Source: Asterias rubens (Eukaryota; Echinodermata; Asteroidea; Forcipulatida; Asteriidae). Taken from it: a DNA stretch of 64,000 nucleotides. The notes beneath the pieces were generated by a model. That model saw nothing but the letters and a program-made list of their open reading frames with translations. It was not told the DNA's origin and made no database searches. The position numbers were made by a program, and so were the translations under genes. Shown one piece after another: positions 1 to 15,000 of the stretch. Position 1 is the stretch's first letter. Every line of letters starts with the position of its first letter. The stretch covers positions 12,188,866 to 12,252,865 of the forward strand of contig NC_047080.1 of NCBI RefSeq assembly GCF_902459465.1. The letters are read 5' to 3'.

Positions 1-3000
1 TGGTAGACCAGTAAGTCCTAAGTTACCGACAGGACCCTGTTAAGAAAACAAAATATATCGTTTAAAGTATTAAACAAGATTGGTAAGGATAAAAACATCA
101 TTGTTTAAGTTTTGTCTGAAAGCTTACTTTAGAAAGTATGGCATTTTTACTAAAACCATTTTCTCTGTGAAAAGACATGTTCGAGGAAACTGTTTTTGAA
201 ACTAAAAAAATGCAACAGCTAATTTTGGTTCATAGAAAACTAAGGACAACGTGTTTACAAGCTGAAAACTGTGCATGTTTTTTTTCACCAAATGGGGAAA
301 TGACAAATGACTCTTGTGGGTGTTTTTTTATTTTCGCTGGCATAATTGTTAAAGAAAATGAGGAAACCATCTTTTTATCTGAAATATTCTGTGTCTGGCT
401 ATCTAAGATTTAATGTAATTTCATCCACAGATATCAAATTTATAGGTGTCTAAGTTAGTTATTTAAGAGGATTTTAAGAAGGTACTTACTTGAGGACCAT
501 TTTTTCCATTTTTTCCAGGATTTCCGGGTTTACCCGTTCTACCCTAAACAAACAAAAAAACAGTACCAGGATTTGTTATATATTATAATCAAAGCTTTCT
601 TTTGTTTTAACCTGAAACTGATACAGAAAGAACAAGAAAAGTTACATTGACTAGGATTAGAATTGTTAGATTGTTTATGACGAATAATTGGAGCTTACAG
701 GTTTGCCTCTTCTTCCAATTGTCCCTGGTATGCCTTGGTCTCCCTGAAAGCAAAAAAAAAGAAAAAGAAATATATCACCTCCAAATTTGAAATAAACAAG
801 ATGTGAAGCTTTGAGATCATTCTGATATAATCGCTGAGTTGAAACTTACGGTTCTTTTCAGAACCACCCAACCTCATTTAGAGATTATCATAACACGGTG
901 TTACAGCAAAACCTGACTAGGTCAGAATTCCACTATGCAAAGTTTCAAATCCTACTAATCAATTAGTTGTCTTACGGGATCAAACACTTCCGCAGAGCAT
1001 TTTCTTTAAGGATAAACGTTTCCTTGATGTTTAAATCCAGGAAACCCAAGACAAGACACTCATGTCTCCAGTCCGGTCTCATGATACGATGGATAGAGTC
1101 TTAAGAGAGACACTTTCTTACCATAGAACCCTTTAAACCTGGCTGTCCATCAGACCCTGTATCCCCTGGTAAGCCCTGATAGGAGAAGAAGAACAAAATA
1201 TTATTTCAATTATAGTGCATTCACTCCTCTTATCCATCAATGACAAGAATTGATTATGAGGACTGAAAAAAATGGGGTCAGGTTATCCATCAACGTCAGA
1301 GTCATTATGGTTGATTTACAAACCAGCTTACAACTTACTGTGGGGGGGGGGAGGGGGTAGATACAGGACAGGTTGTTCTCTCATGATGAGGGGGGGGGGG
1401 CGGGGGAGGGGGTAGATACAGGACAGGTTGTTCTATCATGATGATCTGAGGCTTGGTGTTGCAGTGATCAAACTATTTGTAGTCACACCATGGAATAATT
1501 TTGATTTTTTTTTTTTAAATGTTTTGTTTTTTTCATTCTGAAATTGCTCAAATTCTTGTAAAATTAGACTGTGCAAGTTTTGTGCATTTACAAAAATTTT
1601 GTCTAAACAGAATTTCGTAGGAAAATATAGTTTTTGTTTTTTTGATATTTGTGAGACTTGCACAGCCTATACAATTTGATAGTATCAATTAAATATAGAA
1701 TACATATATCAAACTATATTTAAGACATATAGAAAACTAAACCACAAGGGAAACTGACTGGGTAAACTTTGTTAAACAACATCTTACGAGGAAGACAAAG
1801 TCACAATTCAATCTGAAGCTCCTTAAGCCTATATCACAAAAAGCTTACTGCAGTGAACTGGGGTGAATCCCCCACTATATATTTAAGCTGTCAAGTTGAA
1901 TTTTTGTTGGGTGTGAAACAGACATTATTGTGGTTAATTGCCAGACAAGAAGACCTTGACTTTGTCATGACTCATAAATAGTACTCAACACCTTAAAGCT
2001 AGTCATTATTAGTAACAAAGATCAAGTCCAAACTACTTGTATCTGTTAACCTAATCAAAACTTAGATGATCAAAACTCACGTTAGACTTAGCTTGGACAA
2101 TCACAGTGATAAATAAATGACACTTTGGTTGATGTCTTAAACATTTTCAACCGGAGAACAGGGAAGCATTGGCAAGACAGTTTTTTAAATTCATTTTCTA
2201 CCTGGCTGTGATATTGATCAGTGATGACAAAACAAACCTGACTTTGTTTATGATAAAAAAAAAAAAGGGTGGAAGTGATTGCCCGGAAACTCTTATTATC
2301 TTCATCTATCTTGATGATGAGAAATTGACAATGATGTCATTTCCTTATGTGGAGAACCAAGGAATGAACAATGTCTGTCTATTCTTATAAGTTATTCTCT
2401 CACTAAATCAGGATCTGTACAAGTACTGCAGAGTAACTTTTGTCATTTATGTTCTTAAAGAAGAATACATTTTAGGTGCGAGAAGATTTGGGTTTCTTTA
2501 AGGGACAGGGACCCCAAGTTCATAGAGTTGCTTTGAAAGCAGAACATAGTGCAAACACATTTTGTTGCTAAGCAAAAATTAGCAGGATACCAGTCAGAGA
2601 AGGTAAAATGTCATTCCACATTGATGTGGAATGCCACTTTTGCTGGTAATCTTTGTCTAGTAAGCATAATTTCAACAAGACATTAAATCAAGCAATATTA
2701 ATTTGAGTTATTTGACGATCCAAAGTGGAATTACCTTGAGTCCGTAAGCTCCCTGGCGACCAATAATCCCCTGATCCCCTACTGCACCCTGGAAGAATCA
2801 AAAGAAATTGTTGTTTTATTTAATGGTTTTAATTTTGATTGATGATAATAATAATAATAAAGGAAACTTGTAATGCGCCAAGTCTGTCACAGGTGACACT
2901 CCTGGCGCAGGAACCCTAACAAAACTAACAACTGAAGGAACTAATGAAACAAAATAAACAGAAGGAGAAGCAGCTTGTGTGAAGAGGTGGGTCTTGAGTT

Positions 3001-6000
3001 GGTTCTTGAAAGTTCATCATTGAAGAGGCTTAGAGTACTTACCCTCGATCCAATATCGCCAGGATTTCCAGCAAGTCCTTTATTGCCGATCAAACCCTGA
3101 AAAATAGAATGACGATACTTTAAAAAAGTTCTTGGCAAAGGCACAAACTACAACATAATAAGGTCTGAAACTTGTGGTTAAAAGAGTTAATTTAGGAGCA
3201 CCATTAGGACTCAAATGATCATTATTAAGATAAGAAGGTGATAACTTTGTTCCAAGACAGAGTGAAGACACCGATGTACAAGAAAAAAACCTCACCTTAG
3301 GTCCATTTTCACCGGACTCTCCTCTTGCTCCCGATTCTCCATTAGTTCCCTGTTAGTTGGAGATAAAAACCGACAAAACTATCTTAATTATACTATACCC
3401 GCATCAGCAAACAGATAACCCGGAATATTGTAGTCCTTTTTCACTGTATAAAACCAATTCCCAGGTAAAGCCTTATAAATATTAACCCCAATACCTGCAA
3501 GTTTGTTTCTCACTTGCTGCAACTTTCCTGGAAAATTAATTCATCCAAACAGCTAGGATAAAAATATCCACTGGACAACTGGACAGAGTCCAAAAGTGTT
3601 AGCTCTTGACCAGTAAACCCCACAACCAAATATGTATAGCAGGCTGGTTTTATCAAATGCTTATATTGTAGATGTATTAATTACAGGTAATTAAGTTTTG
3701 TCAATAATAATCATACAGAACTATTTCTGGTCTGATGAAAGTTCTGAGAAGCATGATTTTTGGTTTCGTGAAGTTGTTCGTGAAGCATTTTTGGAAATCA
3801 CGACTTTACTCGGAAGCAGGGGATGATATTCACTGAGAACTTCATGAAGGAAGAGGGTGGATTGCAATGATTTTTACTCATCCCCAAATGATTGTAAAAC
3901 ATAACTGTTTATCTCTGCAGCGTAATATTTACCTTTTCTCCAGGGTTGCCTTGGTCACCCTGGATGCCTCTGCTGCCACGACTACCCTGACAGATGGGAT
4001 CAGAAAAACTTGACTTTTATTAGGCAACAATGGCAAGGAAGAAAGACATACCTACCTGGTATTATGCATTAACAACTAATAGAAGAAAAGTAGGTGTTTT
4101 CTTTTGGACTTTAGTAGAAGGAAAAGAACAAGAACAAAAAGTGCATTATTTTACCATTACCAAATCATCCGCATAAAAAAGGATAATTATATATTGTTTT
4201 TAAACAAGCATTGCATAATAACTAATAGTATTAACACTTGTGTGTTCTGTTTATATAAGAGAACAAGACATCGCCTCTTACTTTAAACAAATTAACTTAA
4301 AATGCTCAGCGGGATGTAGTTGTACAGAAACAAACAGACAAACAAACAGACAAGTCTTTGGTCTAGATACAAATACCAAGAATCGAGCCGAGTCTCTGAC
4401 CTGAAAAATCAATCAAGTGACTTGGGATACAAATCTCAGTGGGGTGGTCTGAGATTAGTTTGTTGGAACAGCAGACAAACTCAGACAAAGTATAGCATGA
4501 TAAATCTTCAAGCAGTGCTACAAAGTAATACAAATAAAGAAACATACAGTAAGATAATTGATGAAAGCATGTGTCACCTTTTCACCTTTTGGCCCGATAG
4601 ATCCAATGTCACCAGGCAGACCCTGTGGAGAAATCCCATAGAGACCAAAAAGCAATTAACATTCCTCTTAAATACAGAACACACCTAATCTAATGAAGAT
4701 GTCACAGAGAACTTGCTGGTTAACAAAAAACCCTGAAATAACATTTTTTTTAAATCACATTTCTTAGTGTATTCAAAGGGGTTAGACAATGGATTTGAAA
4801 GAACAGAGTACATTTCAAGTTGAAATTTATAAATCTATATTGAAGGCATTGGTGTCCTGGTTATGAAGATGTGATTTCTCATAGAAATTACAATTTGCTA
4901 TTTTTGTACTGGAAGGTTTCTTGACTCTTGAAAAAGGTATTGATGGTTCTTTCAAAACAGAAATGTCTTTCAGATAGTTCTTTAAGAACTTGTTATTTCT
5001 TAATCTTTGTATGTATGTTTTGGCAACCATGGGCTTTGTAATGTTATTTAATAATAACAATACTAATAATTTTGTAAAGGAGATAAAAAAAAGGTTGAAG
5101 AAAAATAAGAAAAAAAAGAGAAAAGACAGTTTTGCCGTCCTTACCATATTTCCCAGTGGGCCTGGTGCACCTTTGATTCCAGGTGGGCCAATACCTCCCT
5201 GTAAGACAAACAAAGTGCATTCATTAATTTTGGGGTGAACAAAAAACAGAACTGACTTGAGTGTGATCTGAACCTGCAGCCTCTGGCTAAGCGTACTGGG
5301 GCCCTTTCAACTGAGCAATGTGCATTGAAATTGTTTTATGTTTTTGTGTGAAATAATGCAAATTTGCGAAGATTAAGGTACAAAGCTACATCAAATGTGA
5401 AGACTAAAAAAAAGTATGGGTTAAAATAAGCTAAAATAATAAAATGGTGGGAAACAAACATCAGGCAAAGAATTTCCAAAACAATGCATCGTGTAAAAAT
5501 ACAGTTTGAATAACCTTTTAAGTTGTACATCAAGGAACAGGCAAATTAGAAGTCAATTTCTTGCACCAGTGATCCCAAATAGAGAGAACTGGAAACTTTA
5601 TTAAAAAAGGAAAAAAAAACAACAAAAAACTTGCCATTTCTCCACCAGCACCCTGTCGGCCAGGTCTTCCATTCGTCCCCTGAAATCAAGAAATAAAATG
5701 GCAAATCAAACAACAAACTACAACTCTGTTGCTTTTATCTAGGAAAAAACAACAGGGATATAAAATTATTAATTGACATGAACTTGTATTAGGTCAAAAT
5801 GCTGTGTCCTTTTATGGCCATATTTTTTTTGAGGGGATGGGGGGCAAAGACATCATTTAAAACAAAAATTTAAATTTAACTTTCAATTCAGGGTTCGATT
5901 TTTTGCAGGGGTGGGGGTATTTAATGTATCAAACCATACATTAGTGCGTTGTTTTTTTGTTGTTGTTTTTTTCTGACTAGAGTCTGGGGTAGGGGTGGTT

Positions 6001-9000
6001 GTGGTGGTTAGAGTTCTGAGCTAGGGGGCTCCAGCTCCTTCTCCCCCTCTACTAAAGCCACTACTAAGAAGCTCAACTCACCGGTGCTCCATCAGAGCCT
6101 GGTTGACCTGGATTACCACGAGTCCCTTGATAGCCCTGTAAATATAATCAGAAAAACTTGTTCAAAGGATTTGGGTAACATAAAACACAAAGTCCACAGA
6201 TTGACATTAAACTTGCACCGTTTAAAGATAGTGCTAGTACTAAGTAGACAGCATCTTAAAGTATTAGTTGCTGAGGTGCTGTAGTTCTTGAGAAATGAGT
6301 AAAACAATGTCATGAAAATACGTTTTTACATGCCAAAATATTTGTCTCATGACCAGTGAGACAAAAATTATTTTCATGACATTGTTTCACTCCTTTCCCA
6401 AAAACTACAGCACCTCAGAAACTAATATTTTCAGGGAGACTTTCTACCATAGTTATCTTCAAACTGTTTACATTTAATGTAAATCCGTGGAAATGGTGTT
6501 TTTTTTCCTACAAAAAGTACCCAGACCCTTTAAGGCAACAGCCAAAAACTGTCACAGTGTTCTCAAAAGAACGCAAAATCCATCCAAGTTTAGCGAGGTG
6601 ACAACGACTACCTACCCCATCTCTGGCTGCAGCATTTACAAATCGACACTAATCCTTAAAAAATCTGAGAAATAATTCGTACATGAATTGATTCTCAGAC
6701 TTCAATGTATGGTTTTCTAATCAAAAGGGACATTTCAGATGAAATTACCCATTCTATAACAAGGAGGCTTTCGGATAGAAATTACACTCTTGTTTTCAAG
6801 GGTCAGTTACAAAAGTTTGACCCTACCTCTGCGCAAGTGGAATCTAGATAGAGCAGAGCAATAAATAACAATATATTAATAACTATTTGATGTTGTTATT
6901 ATGACACAAGTGCTCATGTGATTGATTAACTTGTTTATTCTGTCCGTCAGTAAAGTGGTTTGAGAGGTTGATTCATGATCTAGGAACCCCTGCTGGAAAT
7001 CCTTTGTTCTAGATATGATCTATGACTCACAGTGTCTATAATCAAGTCTTCCAAACAAAGACACTTTGTAGAAATAGCATTGATTAAAGGCACTGGACGT
7101 CTTCGGTAAAGACCAGTCATCTCACTTTGTGTATCTCAACATTTGCCGAAAATAACAAACCTGTGAAAATTTTGACTCAACTGGTTGTTGAAAATGCGAG
7201 ATAATGATGGAAGATAAAACACCCTTGTCGCACAAGTTGTGTGAAATTTTATGAATGTTGGCATCTTACCGGAAAACCACGCCTGCCTTGTCGACCTTGT
7301 TCACCATCAGGACCCTGTTATGAACAATCAAACGTTTTCGTTAGCTTCATTGGTAAAAATTATTTAAAAAAATCTAAATATCACTGTACTACTGTTGGGT
7401 TGGGTTTAAAGAAAACGAAAACCAAAAAAACATTTAAAGAATAATTTCTATCCTTTTTGAAAAACAAACCATTCTAGAATCATTACTGAATTATTTGGTT
7501 GAAAGTAAAACACAAAACCTTAATCTTTCTCATACTACTTTTTTATGAAAATCTTCCAACTTTAAAAATAGTCCTGTCCCTCAGAAGTAAATTAACTGTA
7601 TCTTACCACTGAGCCTTCCTCACCCGGTAGACCGAACGGACCTGGAATTCCTTTGTCTCCCTGTAAAAATAAAAAATCTAGATATTAAAATGACAACATC
7701 CAAAGCACAGTTGGGGCATAAGGATTCCTGAGCATTATGCAAAATGACCAAGGTGGTCAGGTTGGACAATTTTTGGTTGCATTCGAACCAACCAGGTCCC
7801 AATTTCATGGCCGAATTCACCATTTTCTGCCGACTGTGCAAGCACCAAATTTCTGTGCTAGCCGGCAAGCGAAGAATGCCAAGTTAACCTGGAGTAGCAT
7901 GCGCACAAGCAAAAATCCCTGTTAACTGGTGAAATACGCTTGACATAAGGGCAGAATTCCCTGCTTCCGTAAGCACCGATTCTTTGCTTACAGTAAACAG
8001 AGCAATGAAAATGGGCCCAGTTGTGGCCATAGGTAAACCTGAATCAAGTTTCTGCTACACACAAATTTAGAGCTAAAATCCTGGCCTGTCTGAAAAACCA
8101 ACACATTGTATTAAGAGCACTTATTTGTATTAATTATAACTAAAATGTGTTTACTACATCTTTCTTTTTGCAATGAATTTCAACCTTACCTGATGGCCAG
8201 AATCGCCAGAAGCCCCTGACCTTCCAGGTGGTCCCTTTATTTTAAAACAAATAAACAAATATATAATTGAAGCATGGTAATGTAAGCAATCTTATATATA
8301 AAAAGCAAACATAAGCTGTGACAAAGTGACAAGTGATGTGTTGAATATACAGCCATTGATGTTAACTCAATAAAACAGTTTACTATTTTGTATTCAAATT
8401 ACGGATTACTATTCCTGCATGGACATAACAGTTCCAGAATTCTGGCGAGATCTCAAAAACGCTTCCACCTTATACAATTTCCCAGATTCGTTGCATTGTA
8501 CATACATTCACATAGGAATAGATCAAATCAACCAATTCCAAAGACCAACGGTTTACTTTATTTGGTTATTTATAATAAGTTTAAACAAAACCAAAATATT
8601 GACTTACTCTTGATCCTTCGAATCCTCTTTGGCCCTGGGGTCCATGGATTCCAACCATACCCTAAGAGAGAGACAGACAGACAGACAGAGAAAAAAACAC
8701 TTTTATCAAAATCTTTGGAAATCAAGCTTTCAAACAAAACTGATGAAATTATCTTATTTTGTGGTTAAAAGGGTGTGCACAATATTTGTAAGATTAAAAG
8801 TATATATTTGAACAAGGCCATGGTGGAATAGTTCCCTTAAAAAAATCTTTGCTTCAAATTACACGGTTCTTGAGAATGAGTAAAACAATTAGTTTTGATC
8901 TCTTGCAAATGGAACCTGATGTTTGTAAACAGTGCAAAAATATATATATATTAAACCAAGCATATTGACCACCTGCACGCGCTTCACACGCTGCGACTGT

Positions 9001-12000
9001 GCCACGCTCACCATTTTGGTGGGCACATAGGTTTACCTGTAAACGCCGCCTCGCCTAAAATGCATCCTTCACTGAATAACGCACAGTGACATCCCACCAA
9101 TATGGTGCTCCAAGATGATTTTGATGATGACGTCCGGTGAAATGGGTCAATAATCAGTTTAAAGTGGCCGAAGTCCAATGAAATCAAAGTAAATACAGTT
9201 GGATTTTGAATGATTTGAATGAACGTGATGTAACTTACCATGTTTCCTTCCAGTCCAGGAATTCCTACTCCCCCTGTGTCCCCCTGTAAAGTAAACAATT
9301 GTTTCCAATGAATGAAAAATAAACAACAATGCGTTTATTCAGTGCTTTAAAACCAAGCACACACCTCTCTGGTGATAGTGTTTTATTTCACTTAAGTTGT
9401 TTTCTCCTAGGAAACCCATTTTTTGTTTTGTCTGTTGCTCCTTGGTTTGTTGTCAAATTTTCGTTTGTCATATTTTGATTTTTTATACAAAATGTATTTT
9501 TAAACTAAATGTATTCTTCTAAATGTGTTTTATCTGTATGTATTGTGATATGTCTGAATAAAATATTATTATCACTACTAAGCATCAAAACAATAATAAC
9601 AAAGGGAGACAAAAAAACCCGCCTCAACTCAAAACCACAAAACGTAAAATACACTTACGCACCTTGGCCCCTTGCTGTCCCGCATCTCCCATTTCCCCAG
9701 GCAACCCGGTGTCCCCCTATCATAAAAAGAAAATAAAAAAACACAAAAATGAAAACACAAAAACATAAACCAGATGTCTCAAACAGTTACCCAAATTATT
9801 TGCTGGGTCCATACACTGTAACTATGCAACCAATTACAGGCCGTTGGTGAATACCTCATTTCCAGGCCGCGGGGCGTCGGCTGGATCCGAGCTCTGCCAC
9901 AGCAGGGACTTTACACAAAAGTCAAGGTTTTTACTGCAGGTTTATTGAACTGCAAACACCAAAAGTTGTGATGGCCTAGAACTTTTTTCCGGCTCGCAAG
10001 AACAACAATGATACAAAGTTTGGAATTCCGGCAGGCTGGACTAGAGGGGAGCATAAGGAAAGGTGATGACCGTGTTTGTTCTACGAAAGATTTCAGAGAA
10101 CACGCAGGTGGTGAAACATGTGTGTTTTAGAAAGAGCAAAATGGGAGGTCCAATTTGCGGCATCTATAAAAGGTTTAGCTCAGCGCATCAATTTGCATTC
10201 ATGAATGGTTTTACTTTTCTTTTAGACCTTTTTGAAGGTTTTGTTCCATTTTTGAGGTTTCTTAGAACATCCCATACACCTCAGGGTCACTGGCGGTGAA
10301 AGTGCAATAACTATTCAATGGGGACTTCATTATACTGAGGTTGGTTGCAATGCATTTTTCCCAGGTAAACAAGGGAGCTAAATTTGTGAGAATTAAAAAC
10401 TACCTGGAATTTAAAGGTAGAGTGTCAAGATTGTTCCCAAGCGAGGCAGTTTGCTTTAAACAGAGATATGTACACACACTGATACCTTTGTACATCAAAT
10501 TATTGTGCAACAACAGTGATGATTTGAAAACAAATCAAAGAGTTATACTCATTTTGTTTAAAAAAAAAAAATTGTCCTTTTTAAAAATTTATTTCAAGTT
10601 TTAAACTGACTGGGTAAATTTTAAATAATTTTGGGTTGTACAAAGACAAATTGACTGAAGCAAGTGTTTTTTCCTCTGAACAAAATGTGTATCCAGTTTA
10701 CCTAATTTTTAAAATAATCAATTGTAGTTTGTGGAAACAATTTATCAGTTACTAACAACAGGTACATGTGTAATATTTAAATTGACTTTAGAGACCTTAG
10801 TCTGTGACTCACTCTAACCCTCTGCTTCACACCATGACTGTAATGAACACCATGTCTGTACCATTGGTACAGTTTTGGTTATAACTAAGTAAAGGTAAAC
10901 ATGGCTCCATTTCATAAAGCAGAAAGAACTGAAAAGGACTGTCCTGCTGTTTAACTACTACCCGGGCGGAAGGTTGAAAATTGGCTGGGACTACTACTTT
11001 AGCTTATAGGATCGTTTTTAACTGCACTACTGCAGAGTCATTTTTAATTGGTCTCAACATTCCCACTAGCTTGCTCTAGTCATCGTCAGGAGTTTTGGCT
11101 GATAACCAAGATATTACACAGTGAAGAATTATTATTCAATTGAAAAACACAAGACCAGGCTTGTCTGGCCATGAGTTTACTGGCCTGATTCTAAAATCAC
11201 TGGCCACCACATGCCAGCAGTCCAGTGTTAATTTCGAGCCCAGTAGATGATATCTTTTCGAGGTACTGGCATACTCTAACTATTATTCCAAACCAAAGTG
11301 AATGACATTAACTGGTGAGACAGTAAGAGACTGGTAACTGTAACTGTAAAATGGCGCGAAAAGTGATAAAAGTGCAATAGGACATTCACCATAATGTCTT
11401 CTTCAATCTTTAACTCCATTGTTTTACTTCTGAGAAGGTTTTCGGAGCCAGTGAAAGGAAGGGCGCAGCTGTGGCCCGCTAGGTGGGGTCAGAGGGTGAA
11501 GGGAAAGAGGTAGGTCCTTGTACAAGAAGTATGAAATCCTGGAGTGCATCTGCACAGCTACGATTTACAACCCAATGGGAAGCGACTATACTGCAGATCA
11601 GTTTAAAGGCACTGGACACTATTGGTAATTACTCAAAATAAGTAAAAGCATAAAAACGTACTTGGTAACGAGTAATGGAGAGCTTTTTATAGCATGAACG
11701 ATTTTTGAGAAACAGCTCCATCTGGAATAACATAGTTTTTGAGAAAGAGGTAATTTCTCACTTGAATGGTAAGATACTGCAGCTGAAGCCCTTTATTATG
11801 CATCTAATGCAACCAGAGTGTTTTTTCTTGTATAATTCTTGTGCAAATTCGTTGACCAATTGAGCCCAAATGTTCACAGGTTTGTTATTTCATGCATATA
11901 CAACAAGTGAGAAACGTGTCCAGTGCCTTTAACTATCACACTGAGCTGCTGGCTCAGGCTGCACAAATATCCCCTTACAAGGAGTTCAGAACTACAATTT

Positions 12001-15000
12001 AATAAGCGAACGGGGAGTGCTTTGTGGGGTCGGGACGCAAAATTAACGAAGTGCTAGTTTCGATTTTACCTTGGGTCCTTGTCCGGGGTTGAAGCCATGC
12101 CGACCAGATTCACCCCGTAACCCCTGAAACAAAAGCAAATAATAACATTAGACTAATGGTTCTTATCCTGAAAATGGTAAACTCTGTGCATGTATCTTGT
12201 TTGCCTTCACTTTAATCTAATCCAGAGGTCATTGGTTTAAATCCGACTCTAGTATACTTTTCTTTGTTCAACCAAAAATCACTTGAAAACTGTTACAAAA
12301 ACTTGATAGAGGAAAACAGTCTTAAAAGCAATATTTATGTGGGAGCTTGATTTGTTTGTATCCTCAAGTCATTAGGTGTGAAAGAGAGAAATACTGTGAA
12401 GTTCTGAAAGTAACAGTGCTAGGAAACAACTTCACATGCTTGAGATAAAAGACACCAGCTATAAATTCAGCCAGACTTGTTTCCATGTTGGCATATCATG
12501 AGACTCAGGGGAATTGTGTCTCAGAAGTTTAGACACCATCTACTTCAACCCAAGGTGATGTTTTCTTGTTTTCTTTAAGAAAAGCTCAGGTGACATTCCC
12601 ATATTTCATGCAGGAAGTTTGGGATCATGTTTTCTTTTCGATCAGAATGAACTTGAAGTTGAGTAGCAGTTGTAAACATCTATCATAGATACATAAAACA
12701 TGCACAGCTGTTATACACTATTCATGGGAACGCAATTTCACTCTTGGGAATAGACTTTGTCTTTTAAACAACATGTCACATTTTGTTTACTCCATGTACA
12801 CCACCATTCAAAGAAAAATAATAGAATAAGTAATTGTTTGGGAAAAAATAATTTGATTATAACGGCTTTATCAGAAATGGCGGCTACAGCTAGGGCTACA
12901 GCTATGACTGTTGTTAAAGGTAGTGGACACTATTGGTAATTAAATCTGAGGTCTCAAAATCAAATTCGTGGAAAATTACTTCTTTCTCGAAAACTATCGC
13001 ACTTCAGAGGGAGCCGTTTCTCACAATGTTTTATACCATCAACCTCTCCCAAATACTCGTCACCAAGAAAGGTTTTATGCTAATAATTATTTTGAGTAAT
13101 TACCAATAGTGTCCACTGCCTTTAACTTTAAAGCTCACCTTGATTCCAATTGTTCCAGCAGTTCCCCATTTGCCTTGTGATCCTGGCTCACCCTGCAAGA
13201 AAATAAATCATTCCAGACTTAATCTGTCTATTAAACAAAAATTAAAAAGGGATTTCTTTCCCCCATACAAAATTGAGACCAGCAAAGAAAACTTTGCAAT
13301 GATCAAAGGGTAAGCAATGTGACTGAACCCCCCCCCCCCCCCCTAAAAGACAACAAACATAATCGTCAATGTATACAGACCCCGAAATAATGAGGTCATC
13401 ACATTTTACATCCCAAAAGGGACACATACCAAGCCAAACATTTCTTACCAAGGTTAGGCGCACTGACTATGCACAGATGTGATGGTTGATGTACTGTGTT
13501 CAGGCATGGACATAAACCCCAACCACTAACTTCAGTTGCTGATGCTGGATATGTTATACTTTAATTGCATTACAATTCACTTGTAACCTAAATGTCTGAT
13601 TCATACAGAGTTATTTATAACAAACTTTCAGCTGGGACTACAATTACAAATATCCCTGAAATAGATTATTTATTGGCCAAGTGGAAATCAGTTACAAATC
13701 TGCTGCAAAAGACCTGTTTACACTTCTACCATGCTAGATACTAATTGGGTAATACCCTTCCCCAAAAAAGTAAACAACAGAAGAAGCAATGTATACAAAG
13801 TGCTCTAATAACACAGTGTTTTAGGAAGGCATGCTCTTTGAAAAAAACATATGCCTTGCAGAACTCACTTCTCCATCCTTTACAATCTCATAAATCTTAA
13901 AAAAGCACAAAGCTAGTGACCAGCACAGGCTACCAGCCAAAGTGCCATGTAGGGGTAGTGTAGATTAGCATGGATCACTTACCTGAAGTCCGCGTGGCCC
14001 TGGTTTCCCCGATACTCCTTGCACACCTGATTGACCCTGTAAATTAGAATGTTTCGATGTTGATCAGTTCGTTGAAATAATATTGGACTCTTTGCTTCAC
14101 ACACCAAAGGTTCTTGTTTTCTGCTTAACAAGATCCTCAGATAAGCGATTTGCTCTGCCGTTCAAATTGGGTTTTCAATAGTCTACCAACACTTGCTGCA
14201 AATTTGCTCAACTATTGTTTACAAGCAAAACCATAATAATAAAAAGATGTGTGTCTGTTCAAACTCAAACCGGAGCATCACAAAGATACTCGCATGCTGC
14301 AAGCAGAAAAGTTGGGTTTGGTGTTACAATTTCTATATCACAACCAACTTTCTCATTATGAGGTATTTTTCCTACATTCAATAATAGCGAACGTGTGGGT
14401 AAAACCAAAAATAATATTTTTTATCCCTTTGCAATGTAAATTTCCATCTATTTTATGTTGCTATTTATATAGCAGTAATATGAGTGGAAATTGTTAACAA
14501 GTTTAGAACAAAATTTAATGAATAAATTGCACTATTTTGAAATATGATCTTACCTGCTCCCCTTGTTCCCCCGTTCGTCCCCTCATACCCCTCAGACCAG
14601 GTTTACCCTTTTTAAAATGGAACAATTATATATTAGAACCATATCATTTCACAAAAATCATAATGCAAACACAAACAATGTAGTAAAATTAAGAAAGACA
14701 ACATCGGGAGGTATTCCTTAATACGGAAAACTACTTTCTGTGTAAAGATTTAATTTAGTGTTGATAGATGTTGTTGCATCAGGATAATACAGGCCTAGAA
14801 TTACACAGAGGTCATGGTCTCCCTTGCCCCTGGACTTGGCCTTGGTGCCCCTTCAAAAGTTTTCCATTGACTTCAAGATTTTAAAATGGAAAATGTCCTT
14901 TACGTGCCCTTTCAAAGATTAAATTCCAGGCCTTTACTGGGACAGCATCTTTAGATTAAATTCCAGGCCTTTACTGGGGCAGCATCTTTATAAACACTTG

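Noticed and set aside
4827..5213. Longer ORF reading through the collagen exon at 5145-5198
   Set aside because: Only the 54-base Gly-X-Y part is bounded by splice sites; the rest is intron read-through.
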